Of a DNA stretch of 64,000 nt, positions 17,387-26,072 are shown one piece after another. Position 1 is the stretch's first letter, and every line of letters starts with the position of its first letter. A model generated the notes under the pieces. That model made no database searches. It saw nothing but the letters and a program-made list of their open reading frames with translations, and was not told where the DNA came from. This stretch comes from Paenibacillus endophyticus (GTDB taxonomy: Bacteria > Bacillota > Bacilli > Paenibacillales > Paenibacillaceae): the NCBI RefSeq assembly GCF_014192395.1, contig NZ_JACHXW010000031.1, positions 17,469 through 81,468 of the forward strand, in the 5' to 3' direction. The position numbers were made by a program, and so were the translations under genes.

Positions 17387-18202
17387 ATGAAGATACATGT
17401 CAAGCAAGGCTGGCAACTGGCAGTCAAGCATTTCTACCTTGTCATCTTATTATTTCTATACCAGCTGCTGTGGGGATTTTTCCTCTACCGCTTTATTGAT
17501 TCGGTCGTGTCGCCTTTGCTGCGAAGATATCCGGGCTCTTATCCGTCCGACACGGCAGCCCAGGTCTTCATGACCGAGGCGCAGTTCCAGCTGTTCAAGA
17601 CCGATATTATCTCTCCTTATGTATGGATGCTAGGAGGCCTTTTGGCGGCAAGAATGCTGCTCACCCCATTATTCAACGCCGGGCTATTCTATTCGTTCAA
17701 TCAAGCACGCTCAGACGGCAGCACGCGCTTCCTGGAGGGCATTAAAAAAACGTGGAAGCCGGTCGTCCTGCTTTACTGGATAGAAGCCGTACTTTCCATT
17801 GCACCTGCTTGGTATGTGCTGCCGCGTTCATTAGACGCTCTCCTTGAGAGCGGCTCCACGACTGAGCTGCTGCAGGCCGTTCTTCCAGGGGCCGCACTGT
17901 GGCTGCTCTGGGGCACTGTGCTGCATTTGATGTTTCTCGCCATGCAGTTCGGGGCCACATCGGGAGAAGGCGTATTCCGTTCCCTGTGGCGCGCACTCCG
18001 CAACTTCCTCTCTTATGCGGCTATCTCGCTCATAATGTGGGGAATCGGCGCTGCGGCCGGGCTCGTGGTCACAAGCTTATCCATGCTGTGGGCTGGGCTG
18101 TTCGCGCTCATATTGCATCAGGGCTACCACCTCATTCGCACGCTAATGAAGGTGTGGACGATAGCCGCTCAGTACGATTGCCTTCAAACGAAACAGCTTT
18201 AG
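17387..18202 (+). CDS. Polytopic membrane protein, unknown function
   Basis: A 271-residue protein with about six membrane helices (FYLVILLFLYQLLWGFFLY, VLPGAALWLLWGTVLHLMFLAM, YAAISLIMWGIGAAAGLVV). The helix arrangement and the GLFYSFNQARSDG / FLEGIKKTWKPV pattern are like the DUF975/YciC-type integral membrane proteins, but I cannot fix the family. It follows the M1 peptidase in one transcript and a terminator comes next. Confidence 0.75.
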   Translation: MKIHVKQGWQLAVKHFYLVILLFLYQLLWGFFLYRFIDSVVSPLLRRYPGSYPSDTAAQVFMTEAQFQLFKTDIISPYVWMLGGLLAARMLLTPLFNAGLFYSFNQARSDGSTRFLEGIKKTWKPVVLLYWIEAVLSIAPAWYVLPRSLDALLESGSTTELLQAVLPGAALWLLWGTVLHLMFLAMQFGATSGEGVFRSLWRALRNFLSYAAISLIMWGIGAAAGLVVTSLSMLWAGLFALILHQGYHLIRTLMKVWTIAAQYDCLQTKQL

Positions 18203-18209
18203 CGCGAGT

Positions 18210-18255
18210 AGGCCTTCAACTCCACGAATGATGTGGAAATGAAGGCTTTTTTTTG
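18210..18255 (+). terminator. Terminator after the M1 peptidase unit
   Basis: GCCTTCAACTCCAC pairs with GTGGAAATGAAGGC, followed by eight T. Confidence 0.85.
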
Positions 18256-18331
18256 TAATTCCAGCGCAACTAAACGATGTCATTTCTGTATAAATAGTTG
18301 TATGAAATTAAAAGTTGGAGGATACACGCAA

Positions 18332-18916
18332 ATGATGCGTAAAAAACTAGTCATTTTATCAATGGCCCTGCTACTCGCCGGCGGTTCAATCGTTGCAGCA
18401 GACAAATTAATGCAGAAGGTTACGCTGCTTTACAATAATAAGCAATCGTCGGAAGACGGACTTCTTGTCGACGACAAAGTGTATATCAACATTCGCTCGT
18501 TATCCGACTCCTTGCAGGCTTTTATCCAATGGAAAGGCAGCGAAAAGAAGCTTGTCATCCAAAAACCGAACGTCCACATGTTTATGATGAACGAGAAAAG
18601 AACCATGTTCGGTCAGGTGGAAAAGGGAAGCGTCCAGAAGTTCTTGGTACAAGCGCAAATCGACAATTTGAATGTAGCGATAACGGAATTCAAGGTCACG
18701 CTTACGGATCCTAACGACAAAGAAATAACAATTGATAGGCGCAGCCAAGCGGATGATGATTTCAAGGAATTTGTCGAGAAGGACACCTTCTGGTTCAGCT
18801 CCAAGCTTGTCTCTTATGATTTCAAATACGCCGGAAGATACAAGCTGCGCTTCTGGATGGAGCAGAAGAATGCCGAGCCTCAGTTGATATCAGAGAAAAT
18901 CATCACGGCCAAATAG
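18332..18916 (+). CDS. Secreted protein with copper-amine-oxidase N-terminal-like (stalk) domain
   Basis: A 194-residue exported protein. A signal peptide (RKKLVILSMALLLAGGSIVAA) is followed by a domain of the stalk type (LLVDDKVYINIRSLSDSL), common in Paenibacillus surface proteins, then a beta-rich C-terminal half that I do not recognise. The start is ATG 18332, 9 nt after GGAGG; an upstream in-frame extension would run through the previous terminator. Function unknown; probably binds or shapes the cell surface. Confidence 0.75.
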   Translation: MMRKKLVILSMALLLAGGSIVAADKLMQKVTLLYNNKQSSEDGLLVDDKVYINIRSLSDSLQAFIQWKGSEKKLVIQKPNVHMFMMNEKRTMFGQVEKGSVQKFLVQAQIDNLNVAITEFKVTLTDPNDKEITIDRRSQADDDFKEFVEKDTFWFSSKLVSYDFKYAGRYKLRFWMEQKNAEPQLISEKIITAK

Positions 18917-18952
18917 GACACTGTATTCAAGCGGAGATATACAAATCACAAC

Positions 18953-18982
18953 AAAACCTCTGTTCATTCAGAGGTTTTTTGC
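18953..18982 (+). terminator. Terminator
   Basis: AACCTCTG / CAGAGGTT with a six-T run. Confidence 0.8.
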
Positions 18983-19282
18983 ATGAAAATTTTCTAATCT
19001 TTTTCTCGCAAATCATTCATTTACCGCCAACTGCGGGACTTTAGACTTGTCTATGCCATTCACAGCCAGCGGACGAATCGGTATATTTTACAAGGTATTC
19101 ACATAATTAATGAAATTGAGTTAACTCATTTAGTAAGAAAGAACTACTAATGATCGTTTATCTTACACAAAAAACGGTTAAACGAAGGAAATAGTCAAAA
19201 GGTTACATGAGAATTATTAGAATTTGCAATTAAAGGCAGGAGATCAATGAAAATAATCGAATAATTCTCAAGAGCAATAAAA
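18983..19282 (+). other. AT-rich leader ahead of the riboswitch
   Basis: About 300 nt without a convincing gene. It should contain the promoter of the riboswitch transcript. Several -10-like A/T stretches exist but no clear -35/-10 pair stands out. Confidence 0.3.
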
Positions 19283-19420
19283 AACGGCCTAATTCCCTAT
19301 CGGGAAACGGGGGAACCACTCTGGGTGAATTGATTCCGACGTCTGATTTATCGCAGCGCGCCTGAGGAATCATAGGGAACCTTCAACCGAACCCCACAGC
19401 TAACCTCGTCGGCATTGGAA
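19283..19420 (+). promoter_or_regulatory. Cyclic di-AMP riboswitch (ydaO/yuaA class)
   Basis: The leader holds the conserved pieces of this class in order: CGGGGGAACCA, CTGGGTGAAT, TAGGGAACCTTC, then CCGAACCCCACAGCTAACC and TCGTCGGCATT. These match the known consensus (GGGGAACC.., GGGUGAAU, CCGAACCCGUCAGCUAACCUCGUAGGC). The class binds c-di-AMP and turns off cell-wall hydrolase and ion-transport genes. The gene directly behind is an NlpC/P60 hydrolase, the usual target. The 3' end of the aptamer runs into the ribosome site AAGGAG, so control could be at translation or by an overlapping terminator. Boundaries approximate. Confidence 0.9.
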
Positions 19421-19432
19421 GGAGTTTCACAA

Positions 19433-19909
19433 TTGAAAAAGATTACAGCACTACTCCTGGGTCTCGTTCTCGTGCTCGCTTTCCAAGCGGGAAGCGCTTT
19501 CGCAGACTCAAAACTGAACGGATTCATCAATGATGTTATTGGTAGTCCGTACAAAAGCGGCGGAACCACGTCGAGAGGGTTCGATTGCTCCGGTTTTACG
19601 AGCTATGTGTTCGATAAAATGGGCATTGAACTTCCACGTACTTCCGGTTCGCAAGCAAAATCAGGTTCGAAGGTCGCTAAGGCTGACCTAATTCCGGGAG
19701 ATCTTGTGTTCTTCGACACAGTCGGTGGCAATAACAGCACCGTATCCCATGTTGGCATTTACATCGGAGACGGCAAGTTTGCACATTCTTCCTCCAGCCG
19801 AGGCGTTGTGACAGACAAACTTAGCTCCTCTTATTATGAAGACCGTTATGTGACTGCACGTCGTGTCATGGACGCGGATTCTTTCCAATCGTATGCCGAC
19901 GCACAATAG
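19433..19909 (+). CDS. Secreted NlpC/P60 peptidoglycan endopeptidase
   Basis: A 158-residue enzyme: signal peptide (KKITALLLGLVLVLAFQAGSAFA) directly followed by a single NlpC/P60 domain with catalytic Cys in GFDCSGFT, His in VSHVGIYIGDG and a following His in KFAHSS. It cleaves peptide stems of peptidoglycan outside the cell. No SH3 or LysM binding domain is present. The start is TTG 19433, 8 nt after AAGGAG; the upstream in-frame codon lies inside the riboswitch. Expression is expected to fall when c-di-AMP is high. Confidence 0.93.
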   Translation: MKKITALLLGLVLVLAFQAGSAFADSKLNGFINDVIGSPYKSGGTTSRGFDCSGFTSYVFDKMGIELPRTSGSQAKSGSKVAKADLIPGDLVFFDTVGGNNSTVSHVGIYIGDGKFAHSSSSRGVVTDKLSSSYYEDRYVTARRVMDADSFQSYADAQ

Positions 19910-19954
19910 AGCAACCTATCCCCTCTCTTAGAGAGCTGCTAAGGTAGACTCAAT

Positions 19955-20008
19955 CAGCAAAGCCGCAGTTTTTTGTCCTCTGACGACAAACGACTTGCGG
20001 CTTTGCTG
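19955..20008 (+). terminator. Large hairpin after the NlpC/P60 gene
   Basis: CAGCAAAGCCGCA pairs perfectly with TGCGGCTTTGCTG across a 28-nt loop; the loop contains TTTTTTGTC and GACAAA, giving an inner pair. Probably the transcription terminator. Confidence 0.6.
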
Positions 20009-20068
20009 TTTCATTACAAGCTGATTGCAGTGTGCATGCTGCCGCATTCAGGGAAGGAGAAATACCCG

Positions 20069-21412
20069 ATGTATTTGTTTATTCACCGCAAGGACCTGCG
20101 TACCTCGGATATGCGCGCTTTTGATTATATAAACAGAAAACATACACAAGGCATACATTTGTTGATCATAGATCCCATTCTTATTGGGGAGGGCCGGCTG
20201 ACAAGCCATAGCGGCCGCAACTTTATGGCGCAGGCCGCTTCCTTGCTCTTCAGCTATGCTAGCGCAGGAAAAGAGCTTCATGTGCTTTATGGCGATCCTG
20301 CTGCGATAACGGAGTCGCTTCTGCTTGCCCACCCTATCGAGGAGGTTATCGTCCACTCGGACTATACCCCTTATTCTAGGCAACGAGATGACCAAATCGG
20401 ACAAGCCGTTCGACGTATAGGTCGCCGCTGGATGCCAATTGCCGATGCGCCGCTTGCCGATCTTGAAGCCTTCCCTGCATACGCAAGGAGAGCGGAGCCA
20501 TACAAAGTATTTACGCCATTCTACCGAATGTGGGGCAGCTTTATGCTGGAGTCGTACAGCCCTATGGGCAGCACCACAATCGACGACCTCTCCACCGTGC
20601 AAGAAATAGACCAGAGCGCTTGCCATGCATTCGCGCTTCCGGAGGCCGTATCCTGTGCGCTTGGAGGCACGAATGTGGAGGGCTCACCCAAATCGCTTGC
20701 TAGGCTGGATCGCTTTGTACGGGAACGCCTCGCTTCTTACGGGGATGCCCGCGACGCGTATGCCAATGATCAAACGAGCGGACTTGCACGCTTTCTGAAT
20801 ACAGGAGCCATATCGGCACGCAGTGCCTATGAGCTTACGCAAGGCTTGCATGGATCCGAGGCTTGGATACGCCAGCTTGCATGGCGTGACTTCTACTTGT
20901 ACCAGGCGATGTATCATGAAGACTTTTTCAAATATGAACAGCTTGCCGATCTGAGCCCGCTAACAGACACGAATTTCAAAGCATGGTCGACGGCTGCAAC
21001 AGGCATTCCGATTATAGACGCAGCCTTGACGCAATTGAACCGGACGGGTGAAATGCCGAACCGCTTGCGAATGGTTACCGCCATGTTTTTGACCAAAAAC
21101 CTGCTCTGTCCCTTTACTCTCGGCGAGCAATATTTCCGGCTCCACCTAAGCGACTACGACAACACCCTTAACCGCGGAGGCTGGCTCTGGTGCTCCTCGC
21201 TTGGCTACGACGCCGCACCTTATTTCCGCATTATGAATCCCGCGATTCAATCCCGGACGCATGATCCGAGCGGAAGCTATATCCGGCGCTGGCTTCCTCA
21301 TTTGGACCATTTGTCCGATAAAGAGATTCACCTGCCGCAAAGCGGCGCAATCGTGGACTTAAAGGCTTCGCGCGCCAGGGCGATTGAAGTTTATAAAACG
21401 ATTCTTAAATAG
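20069..21412 (+). CDS. phrB: Deoxyribodipyrimidine photolyase (class I CPD photolyase family)
   Basis: A 447-residue cryptochrome/photolyase protein that repairs UV pyrimidine dimers with light and reduced FAD. The N-terminal Rossmann-like domain starts MYLFIHRKDLRTSDM (antenna domain). The FAD domain shows WIRQLAWRDFYLYQ, NRLRMVTAMFLTKNLL, and the signature GGWLWCSSLGYDAAPYFRI with N(P)AIQSRTHDP. ATG 20069 follows GGAAGGAG by 9 nt; the longer frame would cover the hairpin upstream. Single gene. Confidence 0.92.
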   Translation: MYLFIHRKDLRTSDMRAFDYINRKHTQGIHLLIIDPILIGEGRLTSHSGRNFMAQAASLLFSYASAGKELHVLYGDPAAITESLLLAHPIEEVIVHSDYTPYSRQRDDQIGQAVRRIGRRWMPIADAPLADLEAFPAYARRAEPYKVFTPFYRMWGSFMLESYSPMGSTTIDDLSTVQEIDQSACHAFALPEAVSCALGGTNVEGSPKSLARLDRFVRERLASYGDARDAYANDQTSGLARFLNTGAISARSAYELTQGLHGSEAWIRQLAWRDFYLYQAMYHEDFFKYEQLADLSPLTDTNFKAWSTAATGIPIIDAALTQLNRTGEMPNRLRMVTAMFLTKNLLCPFTLGEQYFRLHLSDYDNTLNRGGWLWCSSLGYDAAPYFRIMNPAIQSRTHDPSGSYIRRWLPHLDHLSDKEIHLPQSGAIVDLKASRARAIEVYKTILK

Positions 21413-21478
21413 ACAACCAGCATCTTCGTCCAAATATTGGACAAGTAAGGAAACCATTTCTTGTATTTACTAATAAAT

Positions 21479-21524
21479 AAACCTCCGCATTTGCTTTGAA
21501 ACAGCAAATGCGGAGGTTTTTTGA
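21479..21524. terminator. Bidirectional terminator
   Basis: AAACCTCCGCATTTGCT and AGCAAATGCGGAGGTTT, a 17-bp perfect stem, with T-runs on both sides; shared by the photolyase and MFS genes. Confidence 0.9.
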
Positions 21525-21554
21525 CTTTTTTAAAAGCTAAAAGCTAATTCCATT

Positions 21555-22796
21555 TCAACCTTCGGCGTTTATTGCCCGCATCTGCTTCCTGCCCAGAATG
21601 AGCATGACCGAAAGCAGCAGCAGCATACTTACCACTAAAGAGGTGATGTACCATAAAGTAGATTGCACATCGAATTGGTCCATGAACCAGCCTGTTACAC
21701 GCGGGAATATCGCTCCCCCAAGGCCGCCGCAAGCTACAAGCAGGCTCGTCGTTCTTTCAGTCATCCCTGGAATGAGCTCGTTCGCGTACACGAGGGCGAT
21801 TCCGAAGATGCCGGAGAAAAACAATCCACTAAGCGCAACGAGAGCCAGCATCCAGCTCAACTCGCCCATTACTGCCATGAGAACAAAAATAACGGATGCC
21901 CCTGCCGTAGCGATCAACAAATATTTTGAATAGCCCATTCGATCGGCCAGCACGCCTGCGAACAGCCTTCCAAGCACCATAGTGCCCCAGAATAAGCTGA
22001 GTGCCGCTGCAGCACTGGACTCTCCCACTTCCGAGCGTACGATTAGGACGGACGGCAGATAGTTAGAGAAGCTCATTTCCATGCCAACATAAATCATAAA
22101 GAACAACGCGGATAACAACAGAAACGGAAGAGCCTTGCGCGGATAGCCGAAAAAGAACGATGCGCCTGCCGTACGCGCATTTCTGTTCGCTTGCTTGTCT
22201 GCATGGGCTGCACTCTCTTCCTTATTTTGCGGAATATAGCCTAATTGATCGTCTATTTCTCCAAATGACATCGTCAGCCATAGAACAAAGGTAATGCCCG
22301 ACATTGCGGCTAGTATCGGAAACGATACCTGCCAAATGCTTTGCTGAATCAGATACGCCGCTGCAATGGGAATCAATAGCGCACCTACGCCGAAAAAGGT
22401 TTCGAGGCGACTCATCGCCGATGCCTTGCCATTCTTCGCCATGTCAATGATCATAGCGCCAACTACCGCTTCGGTCATTCCGAAGCCCAGCCCAGCGAGC
22501 GGAGCAATCGCAAGCATCCATCCCCACGGAAGCAGAAGGCTGTAAGCCGCTTCACTCAGCGTAAGCACTCCCATTGCGATAAGCACCGCGCCACGTTTGC
22601 CTACTCTCGCCGTAATGGACGGCGCAAGCAAAACGCCAACCAAAAACCCAAGAAATTGGTTCATGATCCATTGCCCGCCATCTTTATATTCGAGATGATA
22701 ATGCGCGATAAGCTGCTCTAATATTGAACCGCCCACAACATGGGCAACCCCGATAATGAGGTAGGACAGACAACCAAGCCATATTAATTTCTTCAT
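21555..22796 (-). CDS. MFS transporter, FucP/GlcP-like sugar carrier
   Basis: A 413-residue transporter with 12 predicted helices in two halves joined by a polar loop (about 200-220, rich in Asn/Lys/Glu). Helix patterns such as QWIMNQFLGFLVGVLLAP, SRLETFFGVGALLIPIA and MEMSFSNYLPSVL parallel Bacillus GlcP, a glucose/mannose:H+ symporter of the FHS group. The substrate here is not provable from sequence. Monocistronic, divergent from the acetyltransferase gene. Confidence 0.82.
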   Translation of the reverse strand: MKKLIWLGCLSYLIIGVAHVVGGSILEQLIAHYHLEYKDGGQWIMNQFLGFLVGVLLAPSITARVGKRGAVLIAMGVLTLSEAAYSLLLPWGWMLAIAPLAGLGFGMTEAVVGAMIIDMAKNGKASAMSRLETFFGVGALLIPIAAAYLIQQSIWQVSFPILAAMSGITFVLWLTMSFGEIDDQLGYIPQNKEESAAHADKQANRNARTAGASFFFGYPRKALPFLLLSALFFMIYVGMEMSFSNYLPSVLIVRSEVGESSAAAALSLFWGTMVLGRLFAGVLADRMGYSKYLLIATAGASVIFVLMAVMGELSWMLALVALSGLFFSGIFGIALVYANELIPGMTERTTSLLVACGGLGGAIFPRVTGWFMDQFDVQSTLWYITSLVVSMLLLLSVMLILGRKQMRAINAEG

Positions 22797-22913
22797 ATTC
22801 TTGTTTCTCCTTATGTACGCACGATCTTCTTGCGCCTATCTGATATAATAAACCTATTTGAAGCCTTTTACCCATTAAATCAGGCCATTCAGCCAGACGG
22901 AGGTGCCGGGTCC

Positions 22914-23435
22914 ATGACCAGTAATCAAAGCTCCCACCATTATAATCGAGAAATACTCGATATGACCATACACCCGCTCGAGATCTCTCATGCGATGGAA
23001 ATATGCAGTTGGCGTTATGAGGCTCCATTTCATTGTTATAATTGGCCGGCCTGGGAGCATATGAAAAAAGACGAAATCGAATTTGGCGATTCCGTCCTTC
23101 GTGCTTCTCAATATGCAGCTGTATTGGATAATCAGCTTGGGCTGATGGGCTTCGCGCAGTTCTTCCCTATTGCCGGCGTCACCCGCCTTGGGCTTGGGCT
23201 TCGCCCTGATCTCTGCAGCCGCGGACTAGGGCCTGCCTTTACCAAGCTGATTGTCTCGGAAGCAATGCGCCGCACCCCGAACAATGAAATTGATTTGGAG
23301 GTCATTGCCAGGAATACGCGTGCCATACGCGCCTATCAGCAAGCTGGTTTCCGGATAACAGACACGTACTCGCGCGCTACCCCAGCCGGCTTCGCTGAAT
23401 GCCATTGCATGGTTTACGGAATTGCGGGGACTTGA
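22914..23435 (+). CDS. GNAT-family N-acetyltransferase
   Basis: A 173-residue single GNAT domain: acetyl-CoA-binding region around LGLGLRPDLCSRGLGPAFTK, the C-terminal IARNTRAIRAYQQAGF motif, and an N-terminal ICSWRYEAPFHCYNW substrate-side stretch like the RimJ/RimL-type or YjcK-like enzymes. The ATG at 22914 has GGAGGT 9 nt upstream. Its 3' end overlaps the end of the convergent EAL gene by 22 nt, so the two genes share their terminal coding sequence on opposite strands. Substrate unknown. Confidence 0.87.
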   Translation: MTSNQSSHHYNREILDMTIHPLEISHAMEICSWRYEAPFHCYNWPAWEHMKKDEIEFGDSVLRASQYAAVLDNQLGLMGFAQFFPIAGVTRLGLGLRPDLCSRGLGPAFTKLIVSEAMRRTPNNEIDLEVIARNTRAIRAYQQAGFRITDTYSRATPAGFAECHCMVYGIAGT

Positions 23436-24664
23436 ATTCGCTTGGCAGCTCGCTCCGTATCCTTCAAATCCATAAATAATATAAGTCCAGGCGCAACCAG
23501 CACGGACACAGTCCGAATCCAGGCATGAGAGTCGAGATCCGTGTAGGCGCGCGATACAATTGCCCTTCTCGTTTCATTTAACTGCACCAAGTTAGGCACA
23601 AAATAAGGACGCCAGCTCCAGTTCGCTCCTCTGTACTGCTCTTCACGATGCCATTCTTGATCCGAGTCGCGCCCATAATTCGCTGAAAGCTGGATACCAT
23701 CCTCATTGCACAAATAGACCCTTATACAGTGTCCGTACAACTTTGGAAGCAGATCCTCTATCCAGTCATCCTTCTGGCCCCGATACTCCGCTTCCTTCAC
23801 GAGCTCAACTAGTTGCTCGGCAAGCTGCTCCGATTGCCTCTGCCAATAGCGCTCCGATCCCAAATAATGCATCAGATGCCGTTCAAGCTCAGCCTCTATT
23901 ACTGCCGAAAAACATGCAGGATCACGGAATTCAGGCTCAGCTCTGGCAAACATAAAGCCCTGTATGTACCTTGCCCCAGCTTGTATTGAACGAGCCAAAT
24001 CCTCTCGCGTTTCAACTCCCTCTACCAGCAGCGATGCTCCAATCTGTTCCGCGAGATCTGAGTAGGAGCGCAGCACGCCGAAATAACCGTCATGCGTCGC
24101 GCTCTTTTTGATCATATGGATATCGATCTTAAGCAAATTCGGTTGAATATGAGCAATGCGATCCGTACTGCTGAATCCGCTGCCAACATCATCAATGGCA
24201 ATCAAGCACCCTTTTTGGCGATAAATATCGACAACGGAGCGCAGCCTCTCCATGGAACCTTGAAAGCTTTCTTCCGTTATTTCGATTACAATCCGCTTAG
24301 GATCAATACCGTACTTATCAAGCAAAGACAATGTATAAAGCTCGCCGTTGTCCTCGTAGCGGTAAATCCAAGAAGGCTTCAAATTTATGAAAAGCATTGG
24401 CGGCTCTTCCATTGAAGATAGCTTTGAGAATGCTTGCTCGCGGAGCAGCCGGTCCACAAGGATGTGATCCTCCTCTGCAATCTCAGCATTGCAGAAAAAA
24501 GGACCCAGGCTGCGTACCGAATCATCCTTTACCGCTCGGCCAAGCACCTCATAGCCCATAATTCGTCGTGTATCCATTGCAATAACGGGCTGATAAAATG
24601 CGGCTAACGTTTCACCGTCTAACCCAAGCGCCTTCGGCAGCAGCGATGATGAGCACTCCTTCAT
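23414..24664 (-). CDS. EAL-domain protein, YkuI-like (cyclic di-GMP phosphodiesterase or receptor)
   Basis: A 416-residue cytoplasmic protein. Residues about 15-260 form an EAL domain with EVLGR in place of EALVR, and retained metal/catalytic positions: NLKPSW, IEITEE, AIDDVGSG, KIDIHMIK, VEGVETREDL and IQGFMF. The C-terminal third (from about 290) is the PAS-like YkuI_C sensor domain. The set of acidic residues looks complete, so activity is plausible, though B. subtilis YkuI is known mainly as a c-di-GMP binder. Several Spo0A-box-like sites lie upstream. Confidence 0.88.
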   Translation of the reverse strand: MKECSSSLLPKALGLDGETLAAFYQPVIAMDTRRIMGYEVLGRAVKDDSVRSLGPFFCNAEIAEEDHILVDRLLREQAFSKLSSMEEPPMLFINLKPSWIYRYEDNGELYTLSLLDKYGIDPKRIVIEITEESFQGSMERLRSVVDIYRQKGCLIAIDDVGSGFSSTDRIAHIQPNLLKIDIHMIKKSATHDGYFGVLRSYSDLAEQIGASLLVEGVETREDLARSIQAGARYIQGFMFARAEPEFRDPACFSAVIEAELERHLMHYLGSERYWQRQSEQLAEQLVELVKEAEYRGQKDDWIEDLLPKLYGHCIRVYLCNEDGIQLSANYGRDSDQEWHREEQYRGANWSWRPYFVPNLVQLNETRRAIVSRAYTDLDSHAWIRTVSVLVAPGLILFMDLKDTERAAKRIQVPAIP

Positions 24665-24734
24665 AGCGATCTCCTCTATGTTATATCTGTGTTAAATTAT
24701 CTATCATGCTTCGATGAATAACATTGTAATAGAG

Positions 24735-24794
24735 TCGACAATAAATGTAAAGATCCGACAGAAATCTTCGCCCATACGCTGAATAGTTGTCGAA
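24735..24794. promoter_or_regulatory. Cluster of Spo0A-box-like sites upstream of the EAL gene
   Basis: TGTCGAA at 24788-24794 (exact core), TGTCGAC (reverse, about 24735-24741) and TGTCGGA (reverse, about 24754-24760) fall within 60 nt, 70-130 nt ahead of the EAL start. The core consensus of the 0A box is TGNCGAA. Confidence 0.4.
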
Positions 24795-24796
24795 TA

Positions 24797-25090
24797 TTAT
24801 ATCAATCTAATAATTTGGGTAACTTTATCATCTTGGGAAACCTCGATTACGTGATGCTTATTATTGTAGGTAATCACGCCTGTGCCCACTTCAATGACCG
24901 GATTTTCACCTAAACCAAAGAATACGTCATCTGCTAGTGCTTCCATAACCTCATGTCGATCCTCCACCGGCAGCACCGCCCATTCATCCGCTTCCATCTC
25001 AAAAAAAGTATAGCTGCTCTCTATTTCGGCTACCGCTGCTGTCAAATCCTTCAATATATCCGCATATTCCCTTGCATGTCTTACGCCCAT
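24797..25090 (-). CDS. Conserved-looking small protein, unknown function
   Basis: A 97-residue acidic soluble protein with a helical N-terminal half (ILKDLTAAVAEIESSYTFFEM) and a beta-like C-terminal half (GTGVITYNNKHHVIEVSQDD). I do not recognise the family. The GTG/ATG-type start region lies near 25090 with a modest GGTGG site upstream. It is upstream of and codirectional with the EAL gene, divergent from motAB. Confidence 0.65.
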   Translation of the reverse strand: MGVRHAREYADILKDLTAAVAEIESSYTFFEMEADEWAVLPVEDRHEVMEALADDVFFGLGENPVIEVGTGVITYNNKHHVIEVSQDDKVTQIIRLI

Positions 25091-25242
25091 TTGTGTTTAC
25101 CACCTTTATCATTGTTCATTTTTGTGTGCATCTCTCTACTATTCTACCGCATTTTAGAAATTTTAACGTGTATGTCATCAAAACGTTTCATTTACTCTAA
25201 CTTCAGAATGCCCATTTGACGATAATATAAGAAGTAGAGAAA

Positions 25243-25249
25243 TGTCGAA
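25243..25249 (+). promoter_or_regulatory. Spo0A-box-like site just upstream of motA
   Basis: ATGTCGAAAAT contains the exact TGTCGAA core 20 nt ahead of the motA start, where a bound regulator would block transcription or its start. Confidence 0.35.
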
Positions 25250-25268
25250 AATGATTTGGACGGGGTGT

Positions 25269-26072
25269 ATGATGAAAAATTCAACAATTATCGGTCTTGT
25301 ACTAGGGTTAGTCGCTGTGCTCGGAGGGATGGTTTTAAAAGGAGCGCATCTATCGTCTCTTTTAAACCCAGCTGCCTATATGATTATTATATTGGGAACC
25401 GTGGCATCGGTTATGATCGCCTTCCCAATGTCCGAGCTCTCCAAGGTCGGTAAGCTGTTCAAAATGGTTTTCTCCGAGCAAAAGCTGCCGCAGCGTGATG
25501 AGCTTATCCAACGATTCATGGAATGGGCATCTATTACCCGCCGAGAAGGCTTGCTCGCTCTTGAAGCTAAAGTCGATGAAATTGAAGATACATTCCTTCG
25601 GAACGGCATGCGCATGATTATTGACGGCAACGATCAGGACTTCGTTCGCGATGTATTGCTTGAGGATATTGCCGCAACGGAAGACCGCCACAAAGCAGGA
25701 GCACTTATCTTCACGCAAGCCGGTACATACGCGCCAACGCTCGGGGTACTCGGAGCGGTTGTCGGGCTGATCGCAGCACTAGCCGATATGAGTGATATGG
25801 CTAAGCTCGCTCATGCGATTGCAGGTGCATTCATTGCGACGCTGCTCGGTATTTTTACAGGTTATGTACTATGGCATCCAATTGCGAACAAATTGAAGCG
25901 CATGTCTAAAAAAGAAATTCAAATTCGCTTGATGATGGTAGAAGGACTTCTCTCCATTCAATCCGGCGTTTCAACCATTGCTATCAATCAGAAGCTATCT
26001 GTATTCCTTACACCTACGGAAAGAATTAAGATGAGGGAGAAGGAGGAAGGCGCCGTTGAGCAGAAAGCATAG
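25269..26072 (+). CDS. motA: Flagellar motor stator protein MotA
   Basis: A 267-residue four-helix stator subunit. Helices 1-2 (STIIGLVLGLVAVLGGMVL, AAYMIIILGTVASVMIAF), a large charged cytoplasmic loop with the torque-generating charges (RRELL-like RREGLLALEAKVDEI), and helices 3-4 (TYAPTLGVLGAVVGLIAAL, IAGAFIATLLGIFTGYVLW). ATG 25269 (or 25272) is preceded by GGACGGGG; the ORF upstream start lacks a site. Forms an ion channel with MotB. The motB start lies inside its 3' end (17-nt overlap). Confidence 0.95.
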   Translation: MMKNSTIIGLVLGLVAVLGGMVLKGAHLSSLLNPAAYMIIILGTVASVMIAFPMSELSKVGKLFKMVFSEQKLPQRDELIQRFMEWASITRREGLLALEAKVDEIEDTFLRNGMRMIIDGNDQDFVRDVLLEDIAATEDRHKAGALIFTQAGTYAPTLGVLGAVVGLIAALADMSDMAKLAHAIAGAFIATLLGIFTGYVLWHPIANKLKRMSKKEIQIRLMMVEGLLSIQSGVSTIAINQKLSVFLTPTERIKMREKEEGAVEQKA

